This document shows positions 54,017 through 64,000 of a DNA stretch of 64,000 nt, in pieces. A model generated the notes under the pieces. The model ran no database searches, was not told the origin of the DNA, and was given only the letters and a program-made list of their open reading frames with translations. Source of the stretch: Favolaschia claudopus. Taxonomy: Eukaryota > Basidiomycota > Agaricomycetes > Agaricales > Mycenaceae. Location of the stretch: NCBI GenBank assembly GCA_037176885.1, contig JAWWNJ010000118.1, forward strand, positions 717,796-781,795. The letters are read 5' to 3'. Made by a program: the position numbers and the translations under genes. Numbering within the stretch: the stretch's first letter is position 1; each line of letters begins with the position of its first letter.

Positions 54017-54751
54017 GCTTCCCAAATTGAACATTTAGCCCATATTTTCTCTCAATTCAACGGTTTTGATTCTGTATTCGCTAATCTGGCATTGTAACCG
54101 TTCGCTTTGACGGTGTGCTATGTCTCCGTGCCTGCACCTGGTTCAATTACTATAGGGAGCTATTCTCGCAGAAGTCATGAATTTTCATAGCTCAAGTTTC
54201 GCATCTCCATTGTGTCGTAAATTTCGCTCTCCCGGAAGTTCCCACCCTGAACAGGGCACTTTACATAGTCCATCCCTGTTTCTCCAGTTCTGTTCAAAGG
54301 GTATATGTCAGTGTGTGTTCGCGACAACGGCGCTTACTTTCTCGAGCTCGTTAATTCAAACGCGTCGGGGCTGAATTCAAAACAAATTTCGGTCCCTCGC
54401 CATTTACCTCTGTATTTTATCAACTCTTACCCTCTCTTGATTATTCTAGATTTCTTGCTCGTATCCTAGATCTCTGCCCTACCCGTGCAACTGCTTCGAA
54501 TTTTGGTAAATTGTCCTCGTCGGACTTGTTACTACGGGTTTGACATTCCCTCAAATCTCTCTACTCAACCTTTGTCGTGATATGCTCATCCGCATCCTGA
54601 TTCCTGGGCCGGCTCGACTTTGCGAGTCTTTATACAATTCCCGTTACCTTTATCGCTCTCGTTCTTTTTGGACGTTTGAATGGTATGAACCCTCATATTC
54701 ACAAGCCAACTTGGTTAAGTGGCTACGTTCAATTTTTACATCTTCATTATA

Positions 54752-54949
54752 GAGTTTGTGCGAGCGACCCAGGTCGCTTTTCGATCGCTCAGATCTCTGC
54801 AAGAACAGATACCAGGTATGGACTCTAAGCGACCTAGAAGAGTATTGCCCTAGGGCATTGCTAGGTCGCTGAGACTTCACACCTGAGACTGCTTGTTGTG
54901 GAGATCTGAGCGGTCCCAAAGCGACCCGGGTGGCTTCGCACAAACCCGC
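54752..54949. mobile_element. TA-MITE family K (198 bp)
   Basis: Long imperfect inverted ends of about 45 bp, including GTTTGTGCGAGCGACC and GCTCAGATCTC, with TA at 54750-54751 and 54950-54951. The extreme 2 bp differ between ends. Confidence 0.7.
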
Positions 54950-55347
54950 TATTGTCTCGGAGTATCTGTGTTCTACCTTTGCACCACGTCCCATCATGAT
55001 TCTCTAATCTAATGTTCCATCTACCGAAATCTCTTTGGGTTGGGGGAGTCGTCTTCTCGATTCCGCCTGTCCGGTCTCTGCGTTCCCTGTGTTTGTGGGT
55101 TAGTGCTCATCCGGAAGCCTCACTCACAGAGACCTCAGAAACCAAAGTTTCCGGGGCTCCTCTTCCCAAAGATCTATTTGATTTGAATTTCCTAGCCACT
55201 TAATTAGTGTGACCTGTGGATTGCTTGAGGGCGTGTTCATATGAAACATATCTTATCAGCTCTCGGATTGATCCGGAATAAATGATAAGAAAAGATGGGA
55301 CCAACGATCACACTATAACGTCTGGGGCATTTGTACCAAGGGGTGTC

Positions 55348-55632
55348 AGATCGGTGGATCGGACACAGTGGTGGATGAATGTAAAAGTCACGTTTTTATG
55401 CCGTTTTGATTTGACTTCGTCAGCAAAAATTGTCATTCACAGATGTTATGTGGCCCGCAATGCCTGCTGTATAGCGTGGTATCGATTAATAGGACTCCCA
55501 TGGCTTTTAATGCATGCTTCTCTAGAGCAAACTTGCTTTCAACGCTGCCAGCTGAAAATTGATGAGACTTCCGGATTTGGGGGGGGAGGGTGCCTTTACG
55601 TATGTTGATGACTGTGTCCGATCCACCGATCT
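55348..55632. repeat. Perfect 22-bp inverted repeat (MITE-like, 285 bp)
   Basis: AGATCGGTGGATCGGACACA-GT at 55348-55369 is the exact reverse complement of 55611-55632. The interior has no ORF. No target duplication was found at the outer edges. Confidence 0.75.
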
Positions 55633-55639
55633 CCACTCT

Positions 55640-56835
55640 GACCTCAAATTGGGAATGCAGTGGGGCTGCGGTGGAGCGTTTGAACTGCCGCCGGCTCCCC
55701 GACGAGGGCACGCACAATCACAGGTAAACAACTTCTGAAGAACCCCGCTCCATCAGAAACCGGACAAAAACCGTAAAACAGCTGTAAGCTCTACTGTAGT
55801 ATTTTGTTCGATTAGTAGGGCCACTTGTCACAATCCTACTAAGTAGTGCTGTGTAAAATTGCTCCCCGGCCATGTAATTTACTGTAAGTTCAAAGCGGGC
55901 CCAGGAATTACATGTAAGATTCAAAATTCCCACGCTCTCAGGGTCTAAGAAAATGCTTGCCGAAAATTGTGCCGATCGGTGCCGAACGATTGATCTGTAA
56001 CAAATGCACTGGAATTGGATTTAAGGTTGCTCTTGAACCTGTTTTTGAAAATTCTGAAGGCTGATTCCAGCCGTTTTTGAGCTCTTCCGAGCTTCTGCCC
56101 TCATTCAGTATTTTACACTATTTTACATGGAGGTTGAGACCCTGGATGGTAAATTACGTATTTTACAATGTAAAAACCCGTGATGTAATTTACATCGGGC
56201 AAACTAAATCCTACGAAATTTTTCGTAAGTCACAGGGTCACAACAGGGTCCTTCCTGCCTATCCACGCATGGAGGGGTGGTTCGAGGGCTGGATCGAGGG
56301 ATGTCGGCACAAGAGACGGGATCGAGCGCCGCCGCACCATCATTGAGCTCACGTTGCTTGTCATCTTGCGACGTTGAACGCTAGCCTGCGCGCAAGCTGG
56401 AGAACTTGAGGCACAGGAAGGCTTGGGAGAAGGATTCCATAGTCTGGGGAGGGGAGAAGATGGGTGGGAGGAAGGAAGAGAGGTTGTGGCAACGGACGTG
56501 GGCAACATTCATCAACTCCACGTGCTGGTCGGACTTCGGACTGGTTGGTTGCTGGTTGGCAGCCTGTGGTATTGTTTGGGTATTTTTGTCGAGCGCCGCT
56601 GATTGTACGTGGTTGACCGTAATAAGACGAGATGGTTTTCTAATCAGCAACGAACAATCTCAAACTATTCCATCTTCCCCACAGCTCTCGGTATCCCATC
56701 CCAAAACATCTCAATCGATCCAACCGACTTTTGACTGGGTGTCACACCACAAATGGCCTTACTAATTGAACGAAATACTACAGTACTTTGTCGTTTCTCC
56801 CTGTCTGTGCTGGAGTTGAGGGCATCACTGGTCGC
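55640..56835. other. No gene recognised
   Basis: Several GTAATTTAC/TTTACAT words lie between 55871 and 56190 but do not form clean terminal repeats. No supported ORF. Confidence 0.4.
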
Positions 56836-56839
56836 TATA

Positions 56840-57004
56840 CAGTCGAAGCTGTCATAACCCATAGCTCTCGTAACCCATAATCTGCCTTAACCCATACATT
56901 TTTCGGGAATTTTGACTGACTTTTGGCTGGATAACCCATAAATCTGCCATATTCCATACCTTGTGGACCTAACCGAGGCCTATGGGTTATGACAGCTTCG
57001 ACTG
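56840..57004. mobile_element. TA-MITE family L (165 bp), pogo-type end
   Basis: Inverted ends CAGTCGAAGCTGTCATAACC with TA at 56838-56839 and 57005-57006. AACCCATA occurs about five times inside. Confidence 0.9.
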
Positions 57005-57275
57005 TACATGTTTCAGACAAAAAATTGACTCCACACCTCGGTCCCCTTAAGTACACACCCTCTTCGCGCCAAAACATCGAATCCTTGCGCCCGAGTATAT
57101 ACAAGAAACGAAAACGAAAACGACTATATATAGAATAGCCGTTAGATGGCCGGTGGTGCCCGTCGGCAGCAGGTTCAGAAACGAAAATGAAGCAGTCGGC
57201 CACGGAACAAGTCAAGGTCGGCTCCATGACGCCAAGGGTCACGGTCACGCAGATTGAGATGCTCGTGCAACTTAG

Positions 57276-58254
57276 CTACTGCCGGCAGCCAAAGGAAAGC
57301 AAGAGGAGGGCGGACAGAAAAATTACGATATCATGCTCAGAAATTTGGCGAGGGGGGGGGCGAGGGGGGTTCACGGGGTTCGGTCCGACCTCCGCACACT
57401 GGCGAGACATGTTTGGACAGTGTTTGGGATGCTGACACAATGTAACCTTGTCATCCTTTCTGCCGAAACCACCGCAATCTGCGAACTGCATACAATATCG
57501 AGCCACCCCAAAGCATGCTTGGAGCGATGCTTTGAATCGCCGTCCTGCTGAAAATAGACAGTCGAAGCGATCTTGTCGAGGGTCCGCGGGAGGGTTTCGG
57601 CCAGGATGTCGATGTAACCGAAGCGGTCGATGATTCCGTCGATCCGGTGAAGTTGTCCGACTCCATATCGGGTAATACACCCCCCACACCATCACACTCC
57701 CGCCACCGTGTTTGACTTTCTTCTTGGTATATCGGGCGTCACTTGCTTGCCCCGGCTCTCTCCAGCACCACTGCCGCCCATCCGACCCAATGATATTAAA
57801 TTTGGACTCATCTGAGAAGATCACCGCCCGCCAATCCTCCGGTGTCCAATAACAATGCAGTTCCCCCCATTCTTTTCGCTTCCTCTGGTGGGCTGGTGTC
57901 AACAAGGGTCGAGATTGACGCACATAGGCATTCAATCCTTGTTTTTTGAGGGCAGCCCGAATCGTATCGACGTGCAAACGGGGGAAATATTTCCTCTGCA
58001 AGTCCGAAGCATTCTTGGCTTTGCCTGAAGACAGCAGCCTAAGTGCTTTACGGACATCCCGCTCGTTGATTTTGCGTGGGGCGTCCTTGCCTAGGAGTTT
58101 TCGCGTCAAAATTGTGGGTTGGTCCGTAGCGGGCATTGATTCTGGAGACGGTAGAGGGCGCAACATTTTCCTTTTCTGCCACGTCCCGATTCGACCAGCC
58201 AGCCTCCTTCAGCGCGACAATAGCTGATTTCTTCGTGGCAGAGGTGTCGCACAT
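57276..58254 (-). pseudogene. Tc1/mariner-type transposase, decayed
   Basis: It starts MCDTSATKKSAIVALKEAGW at 58254 with a helix-turn-helix (SNRDVAEKENVAPSTVSRI), then the second HTH-like part (GKAKNASDLQRKYFPRLHVD), HQRKRKEWGELHCYW, the first catalytic Asp in VIFSDESKFNIIGSDG, and HGGGSVMVWGVYY. After a frame change near 57700, GYIDILAETLPRTLDKIAS and VYFQQDGDSKHRSK carry the second Asp. The usual third-residue block (DLNPIE) is not found; the end SQIAVVSAERMTRLHCVSIP has diverged or been replaced. Frame changes also occur near 58090. I found no terminal repeats. Confidence 0.8.
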
Positions 58255-58869
58255 GATGTAGAGAATGAGTTGTATGCAGAGAAAGCAGAGTTTAGAGCGT
58301 CGTTGTGGTGGTTCGGATTAAACAATGTGACAGCTGTCAAACAGGGAAAAACAATTGGATCACGTGTGCGCGATGATCACACTGTCTTGCCACAACACCG
58401 CCGAATTGGACCTCAAGCTTTTATGTGTAGAAAGGGTACATGGTAAGTACTTCATACACTATCTACTTTAGAAACTCCTCTCACACTGCAGCCTCAGTAA
58501 CGGCCGCCTAAAGTTTTAGAACCGGTGATGCGATATTATTTCCGAGTCAGTGTAATGAGCCAAGGGAAACCCTGTCATACATATATAGAATATACTTATG
58601 TAAGAAGGAAACCATATGGAGAATGACTCATCATCACACGACAATGATAATCAATGTTTGTCCATACCGATCATCTAAGATCGCTATTCAATCGTGACAA
58701 AAAAGAGCTCAAATCAATATTTCGTGATTTTTCCCTTGTACAGTATTTTGAGGGTCCGGCCAAACCAACCACTAAGACTAGCGGATATCTCACCCAAAAA
58801 ATTTAGCAGGTGCCTGAACTCATTCCGATACATGTCGGGGTGTCACAGTCTGGCCGTTTGATTCCATCA

Positions 58870-59320
58870 AGAGCCGCCCTGGATGACTCCATTCTCGCGA
58901 CCATTTGGATGATTATTGTTCTCTCTCCATTCCATTCTCCTATTGTCCTTATTGTCTGGATCTATTTTCAGACATGACTCATATTGTTCTCTCCATTCCA
59001 TGACTGGGAGGGTGCACATTCTTCTCCATTCTATCACTGTGGAGGTACACAATCTCGACTGTGGAGGTGCGCACTGTACTTAGCTTAAGTATATAAGGAG
59101 TTCTGTCTCCACTCATGTACCTTAGTGTTTTTATTTTATCCTTCTTACGGGTCTCATCCTGGTGTGCTCTCCAAGCCTTCATCTTACCAGAAGGTATGCC
59201 CGCCCTTAGTTGAGTCTGTGGTGCTGGTGAGCAAGGAGTCCTGGCTTCTCGCTTCTCTCTTCTGGTCTGATGTCTTCTTTTGATAGACGACGATGCCGCC
59301 ACCTGTTGATTGGTGCTTAC
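58870..59320 (+). mobile_element. LTR-like segment with TATA box
   Basis: TATATAAG at 59090-59097 is followed at the right distance by CT-rich sequence, and TTCTCTCCATTCCAT recurs three times before it. The layout is like a copia LTR, but no adjoining coding region or second copy was found. Confidence 0.3.
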
Positions 59321-59424
59321 ACTTTAGGCAATCTGCCTTGTTTGAGGGGAAATTTTTGGCAAATCTCCATCAACAGAGGCAGATTGATCATCAGAGTCCC
59401 GACTTCAGCCAAAAAAAAATATAC

Positions 59425-59482
59425 CTTAGCCTAACCTTAACCAAACCCTAACCCAAACCTTAAACCTAAACCACCTAACCTC
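59425..59482 (+). repeat. Telomere-like CCTAA array, degenerate
   Basis: TAGCCTAACCTTAACCAAAC, then CCTAACCCAAACC and CTTAAACCTAAACC: about eight variants of CCCTAA, the mushroom telomere unit. A hairpin AGTTAGGGCG...CCCTAACT lies 40 bp further (59522-59550). Confidence 0.55.
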
Positions 59483-59559
59483 TAGCCAGCTCGTCCTGCA
59501 CCTCAAATGTGAATTTCCGGAAGTTAGGGCGCGCTGCGCTTGCCCTAACTCCCTCGAAG

Positions 59560-60318
59560 GCGGTAATTGATGGGCCTTCGGCAGTCTATATATGGTATTG
59601 ATTGATGATCTGCTTGGACCACATCTGCCTCATTTTGCGCTGATCTGCCTCGCATCAAACTCACTTGCCTCACATCAATTCACACCTGGGCCCGCCACTT
59701 TGTTAATCCTCGGACGTTGCCTACCGATGTATAAGCTCGTGCTATAATCTGTGTTGTGCCGACCAACAGTTCTTGCTGTCACTTGAGGTAGAATTGAGTG
59801 TCCGCGTCAACAGATGCTAAGGCAAGACCAGCTAAAGTGCATAATCGGAAATTGAGCAGGGAGAACAAGCATACGGCAGCCCGTGAAGAGTGTTTCGAAT
59901 TTCCGGATGTGATAAACCATGCCTGTCGCCAGGGTGATGAGCAAGTGGCGACGGCGGCGCGGACACGTTGCCGCCCGTAGAGCATCCATCGTACGGCTGC
60001 GCGGTAGGGTGCGAGACGCCGGCGGAAAAAATGCGTGCGCCGGAGATGCGTAGACTGTTGGTGCAGACGATGGAAGAGGGGTCGCGCCATGGGCAGGAAA
60101 GATGAGGGACGGCGGTACAACGAGCGGGGAGTCTTGAAGGCGGCAGGTATTCGGATACTTGAGGCAAGGACTCGAGGTGGATTGTGGCGGGGGAATAGTT
60201 TGAGGTCATGGAAGAGGTGATGCCAAATGCGGAAAATGATAAGGCTGTAAAGGGACGCCGAACGCCCGTCGAATTAGCAAGTGTGGCCTTGAATAGAGAG
60301 TAAACACACACCAGAGAT
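59560..60318. other. No gene; dispersed repeat at 59665-59715
   Basis: ATCTGCCTC-type words repeat at 59620-59690, then the segment shared with 29035-29085. No supported ORF. Confidence 0.4.
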
Positions 60319-60321
60319 GTA

Positions 60322-63300
60322 CAGTGCCAACCGCCACCTTTTCGCACACGTGCCGTGAGTGATCGGCTGAGAATTAGGGCTCAAACCAAATTTTTTTGGA
60401 AGGAAACCGATGAAAAGAATGCGATTCATGTTAAGACCTCATTTTCTTACGTAATCGGTCATTTTTTTCGGCTGTTGAAACCAAAATTTCCTACATTTTT
60501 TGCCCTTTTCCTCCGCTCCTGGCGGTCTAAACCTTGATCTACTTACCGTGAAAGCACAAGAAATAGCATTCTGCCTCGGTCCGAGGCTCTATGCACCGGT
60601 AATCAGTGTGTGGTTATGCTATCGGCCATTTTTTTTTGGGTCCGAAAACTGAAATTTGATGCTACAACTTAGCCGTTTACAAGCCTGATAGCTGCAATCA
60701 AACTGAGTCGTTTGCCGCAGTTTCCAAGGAAATCGGCCTTTTTTTGCGGCCCGAGAAACGATTACAGTATTTTGACGTTCCTTTACACACCTAAATTTGT
60801 ATCCCCATATAACTTTCGCCCGAGGGTCCAAATATTGTGAAACAAATTTGATAGAGTCGTTCCTGAAGGTCTTAAGAAGGCTTGCCCAAGTTTTGGAGGC
60901 TATACAGACATTTTGTACATTGTATTTTAGCGGGAATACCGCGAAGATCAGCTATGTCACACAAATCAATCCTTTACACAGTCTGTGACGCAGTGTCACT
61001 CCTCCTCGTCACTCCCGCTCTCATTGTCGTCGTCGTCGCTCACATCGTCTGCCGGCTTCGGTTTTGGCTTGAGGGGTCTCCTGGGCTTCTTGGGCAAGTC
61101 TTTAGCTCTAGTACCTGCCTCCCGAAGCCCTGGCACGCTGCACTTCCCATGCCTCAACCGCCGCCGCAATGTACTGCCAACATCTTCTTCCCATCGCTCC
61201 TCAATCTCAGCCTTCTCTGCTTTTTTTCACCTCCTTCCTCGTCTTTTTTGCCGCTTTTTCTACCTCCTCCTTCTGCTTCGCCTCCTCCATCGCAAGTTTC
61301 TGCGCAATCACTTCATCTGCAGTGAGGTGGCGCCCCTTCCCTCCTGGAAACATCAAGGTGCGGTCACTCTTCTTCCCCTTCTCCTTTTCATGCAGGGCCT
61401 TTTGCAACTGGTTCATCGTCATGTTTTGAACAATGAGCTGAGCATTTTGCCCCACAGAAATGGCCTCACGCGCAAACATCCAATTGTTTTGAACGGCACA
61501 GCTGAAGCTGAAGATTTTTGCAGTGTTCTTCCAGAGCACTACGGGGAAGGTTCTCCAGGCTGTTTTGTTGGTCCAGGATGCTCCAGTCCGGCGCCTCAAT
61601 CTCATCAGGTATGCGCTCGAAAACTGGCGCTGAGGACTTTACTAATTTGCAATGCGCTTGCTTTTGTTTTTGACACCAGGAACCCACCAGACGATGTGTT
61701 AGCAAGACCAACACCCAAGAACCTCATCCGCTTCGTCGGTGTGAACATGTCTGGGTCCGAGGCTGGATCACGACGCCGTTTGGGACTCAACAGTGCGGGA
61801 TCGATGGGAATTGGGTCGGAGAATGATCCGGGGAATGTTGACGAGCCGGCGCGGGGACTAGATGGGGGGGAATCGGGATGTAGATCCACGGTGAGTAAAT
61901 TCATGTTGATGGAACGCGGTCATCACTGCCCGAACGGGGGCTGGATTGTGGTTGGGGGAAAAGAACCATGGGTCGATGTAGCCTCGCTTGGCTTCATCTG
62001 CTGCGGCTTGATGATGTTGGGATTGTAGGGGTGAATCCCCGTCGACGAGAAAGCTGCCTTCACAGTTTTTTCTGTGAAGGCAGTGAGGAATGACCTCCCC
62101 GAATACGCCGCAAAAATCTTCTTTATTTACTCCTCGCTGATGCAACTCTTCGAAGGCATCAATCTCTGCCTTGAAGGCTTCCTTCTGTCTCGCGAAGCAA
62201 GCAACATCAAGCCCTTGGAGCGCATGCGTACAGTGAGGTGGTAACCAAAAACACGGATGTTGTGTGCTTTGCAGAACGCTAACAGCTTTGCAGAGTAGTG
62301 GGAGCCATGCCCATCCAGGTACAAGGCCCGGAGCTCTCCGTTGGCCTTGGCACGGTCTGCGGCTCAAAGTCCTTGACGACGTACTCGTAGGCGAGATCAC
62401 TGTCAATCCATCCATTGTCGGAGACACAGATGCTGTACACAGTGGGTGAGTGCTTCCTATCTGTAGAGACAGAATACTCACGACGCGTTAGCAACATTAT
62501 CATCTCCCCATTTCTTCATCAAGTTCTTGGCCTTTGAAAATGATGGTAGGATTCAATGTCGTTCCATCCGCACAAACGGTGACAATGACAGTGACATTCT
62601 CGCGGGTTCGCACTGCCAGCCTTGTGCTGTGTCTTCGTACCCCTACGGCCAACACAACGCTGCCGACCTTGATTGGAAGGTGGGAATCCACTCTCGTCCA
62701 TCCCATAAATGTTTTCCGGCTTAATCCCCGCGTCAACACAGTCCTTTTTCACCAACTCAAACCACGCCTTCACTGCCTCCGGATTCAACGAGCGGGCACG
62801 CTCCGTGGCCAAGGGTTTTTGTCCAGTGGGTCTGTAGCTCATCACGATAACGATCAAGATATCGCCCGACCCACGACATTGCGACAGGTTCCCCCCCCGG
62901 CTTGTCCCGTCCAGCAATGATCGCGTTCGCGTGTTTCTGAATGTTCTTGTGATTCATGGGCATGCCGCGGTCAGCAGCTTCAAGAATGAGGTCTGTCAGA
63001 ACGCGTTCCTCCGTGTATGTCATCTTCTGTTTCGACGCGTTAAATGAACCTCATTGATTGTCCTCCGTTCACCAGATTTCCTAGTGTCTTGAAACAGACA
63101 CCGTACTTCTTAGCAATGGGCCGCAGGCCCTGTTTTTTACCCTCTTGTGCTGCTCTAGTTTGTACTCGTCAATAGCATTCTGTAACTTCGCATTTTCTTT
63201 ACGACGCGTTTTTTCCGCGCTTGACACGTTCAGAGAGGGCCTTGTTAGTCATTGTTACGCGTTCCGCGTCGCGAGAGCCGTGTAAGCGAGTGAGAAGGGC

Positions 63301-63762
63301 GAGGTGCGAAGGATCAAGAAGAGCTTGTCACGCTCATGTGGTCGTCACGCGAAGGTGTTTATTTCTCACCAGTTCGCCAGCTATGTACGTGATATTGGGC
63401 AGAAGTATGCTTCCGAAGGGCATCTATTGGTCAGAATTTGAATTAGCCCCAAATCTTGCCCGGTAGGGAGTAGATTCAGTAGAGAAAAGTTTCATCATTC
63501 CAAATCGGGACATTTTTGATGTACACCCTCGGATTTCTCAACCGTTACTTCACATAAAAGTCTGAATTTCGGGTTTCTAATGGACAAAGTATGTACCAGT
63601 TTAGCCCTATGATATCTAAGACTTTGAATGAAAACTGAGGGAGAAATGGTCAAAGTGTGTAAAGGAATGTCACTGTGTAAAGCAGCGTCAAAATACTGTA
63701 ACTTACAAAATTTTACTTTCCCACACCCTTATATGGTAGTCGAGAGGTGATGAGTGGCACTG
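60322..63762 (-). mobile_element. Pogo-superfamily transposon (3441 bp)
   Basis: Ends CAGTGCCA in inverse orientation with TA on both sides (60320-60321 and 63763-63764). It holds a degraded pogo transposase on the minus strand and is the parent type of the MITE at 45359-45879. Confidence 0.9.
61207..63023 (-). pseudogene. Pogo/Tc5-like transposase with several frameshifts
   Basis: It starts MTYTEERVLTDLILEAADRG at 63023 (CENP-B/Tc5-type HTH with WVGRYLDRY), then LNPEAVKAWFELVKKDCVDA, catalytic Asp in GMDESGFPPS, RENVTVIVTVCADGTTLNPT, an intron-like gap (about 62484-62424) before SDNGWIDSDLAYEYV, second Asp in LYLDGHGSHYSAKLLAF, and third in HALQGLDVACFARQ (DDD type). The C-terminal part has SPKRRRDPASDPDMFTPTKR and a charged coil (QKEEVEKAAKKTRK). 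Frame changes are needed near 62830, 62670, 62515, 62370 and 62240, so it is inactive. Confidence 0.85.
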
Positions 63763-63764
63763 TA

Positions 63765-64000
63765 TGGGCACCAAATCACTGCTTAGTACTAGCTAGGATT
63801 CGTGTCGAGGACGTTCGCGACGTCGTTCCCTGCTCGAGGCTGGTTGAGGAGGATGAACTCTGAGAAGAACGAGTTAATGAGATATGAGGAGGTTGTGGGA
63901 TCATAATAGCAGGCAAGCTGGGTGAGGTGCAATGGCGGCGGGGGGTGAAGACATGAAGTGGTGACAGACGAAGAAAGTCGTACGATGTTTGATCCTACAA
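63765..64000. other. No gene recognised at window end
   Basis: Only 236 bp beyond the pogo element, without motif. Confidence 0.4.

Noticed and set aside
55871..56190. MITE with GTAATTTAC ends
   Set aside because: The words recur but do not form matched inverted ends, and no duplication is visible.
57276..57700. C-terminal frame of the Tc1 transposase as true protein
   Set aside because: After about 57700 the long minus frame is out of register; the catalytic QQD block lies in another frame.

Overview
This window reads as a transposon-dense stretch of a filamentous basidiomycete genome, most likely an Agaricomycete. The grounds are: the few spliced genes have introns of about 46-62 nt with GT...AG ends; the mobile families are those typical of mushroom genomes (chromodomain Ty3, Ty1/copia, DIRS-like tyrosine-recombinase retroelements, Tad-like LINE, pogo, Tc1, TA-MITEs, hAT MITEs); and a TET/JBP-like dioxygenase fragment belongs to a family known to be expanded with transposons in basidiomycetes. 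No rRNA, CRISPR or bacterial-style operon is present. I see only one plausible ordinary host-like gene (27.6-28.4 kb). Family assignments come from reading motifs, not from database searches.

Layout. 0.7-2.9 kb (minus): DIRS-like gag and the N-terminal part of its reverse transcriptase. 3.5-3.9 kb: a TA-MITE. 4.1-8.4 kb: a minus-strand chromodomain Ty3/gypsy element split by an ORF1-only LINE, which is split by a hAT-type MITE, which holds another TA-MITE (four nested layers, target duplications visible). 8.5-9.1 kb: copia 3' end and LTR. 11.3-15.8 kb: a large six-exon gene for a P-element/THAP9-like transposase with zinc fingers, the most interesting object here. 17.8-18.3 kb: MITE. 22.5-26.3 kb: a plus-strand Ty3/gypsy pol split by a 1.0-kb TRIM with near-identical LTRs. 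27.6-28.4 kb: a two-exon gene of unknown function. 28.6-32.1 kb: hAT MITE, a conserved orphan exon, six covarying hairpin repeats, a tyrosine recombinase fragment facing a DIRS-like RT/gag on the other strand. 32.1-34.8 kb: copia pol and 3' LTR, which truncates a minus-strand dioxygenase gene (34.8-36.7 kb).

37-45 kb: more MITEs, a gypsy gag/LTR split by the second ORF1-only LINE, and a Tc1-like transposase split by a MULE/hAT-like element. 45.4-45.9 kb is a MITE whose ends match the 3.4-kb pogo element at 60.3-63.8 kb, so parent and derivative lie in one window. 46.9-50.3 kb (minus): LINE ORF2 and copia gag. 50.3-57 kb: MITEs and tandem repeats. 57.3-58.3 kb: a decayed Tc1 transposase. 59.4 kb: telomere-like sequence.

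Almost every transposon ORF carries frameshifts or stops, so the region is an old, repeatedly invaded graveyard. The least damaged items are the P-like gene (one apparent frameshift), the copia pol (long open frame but no 5' half), the TRIM, and several MITEs with intact target duplications.
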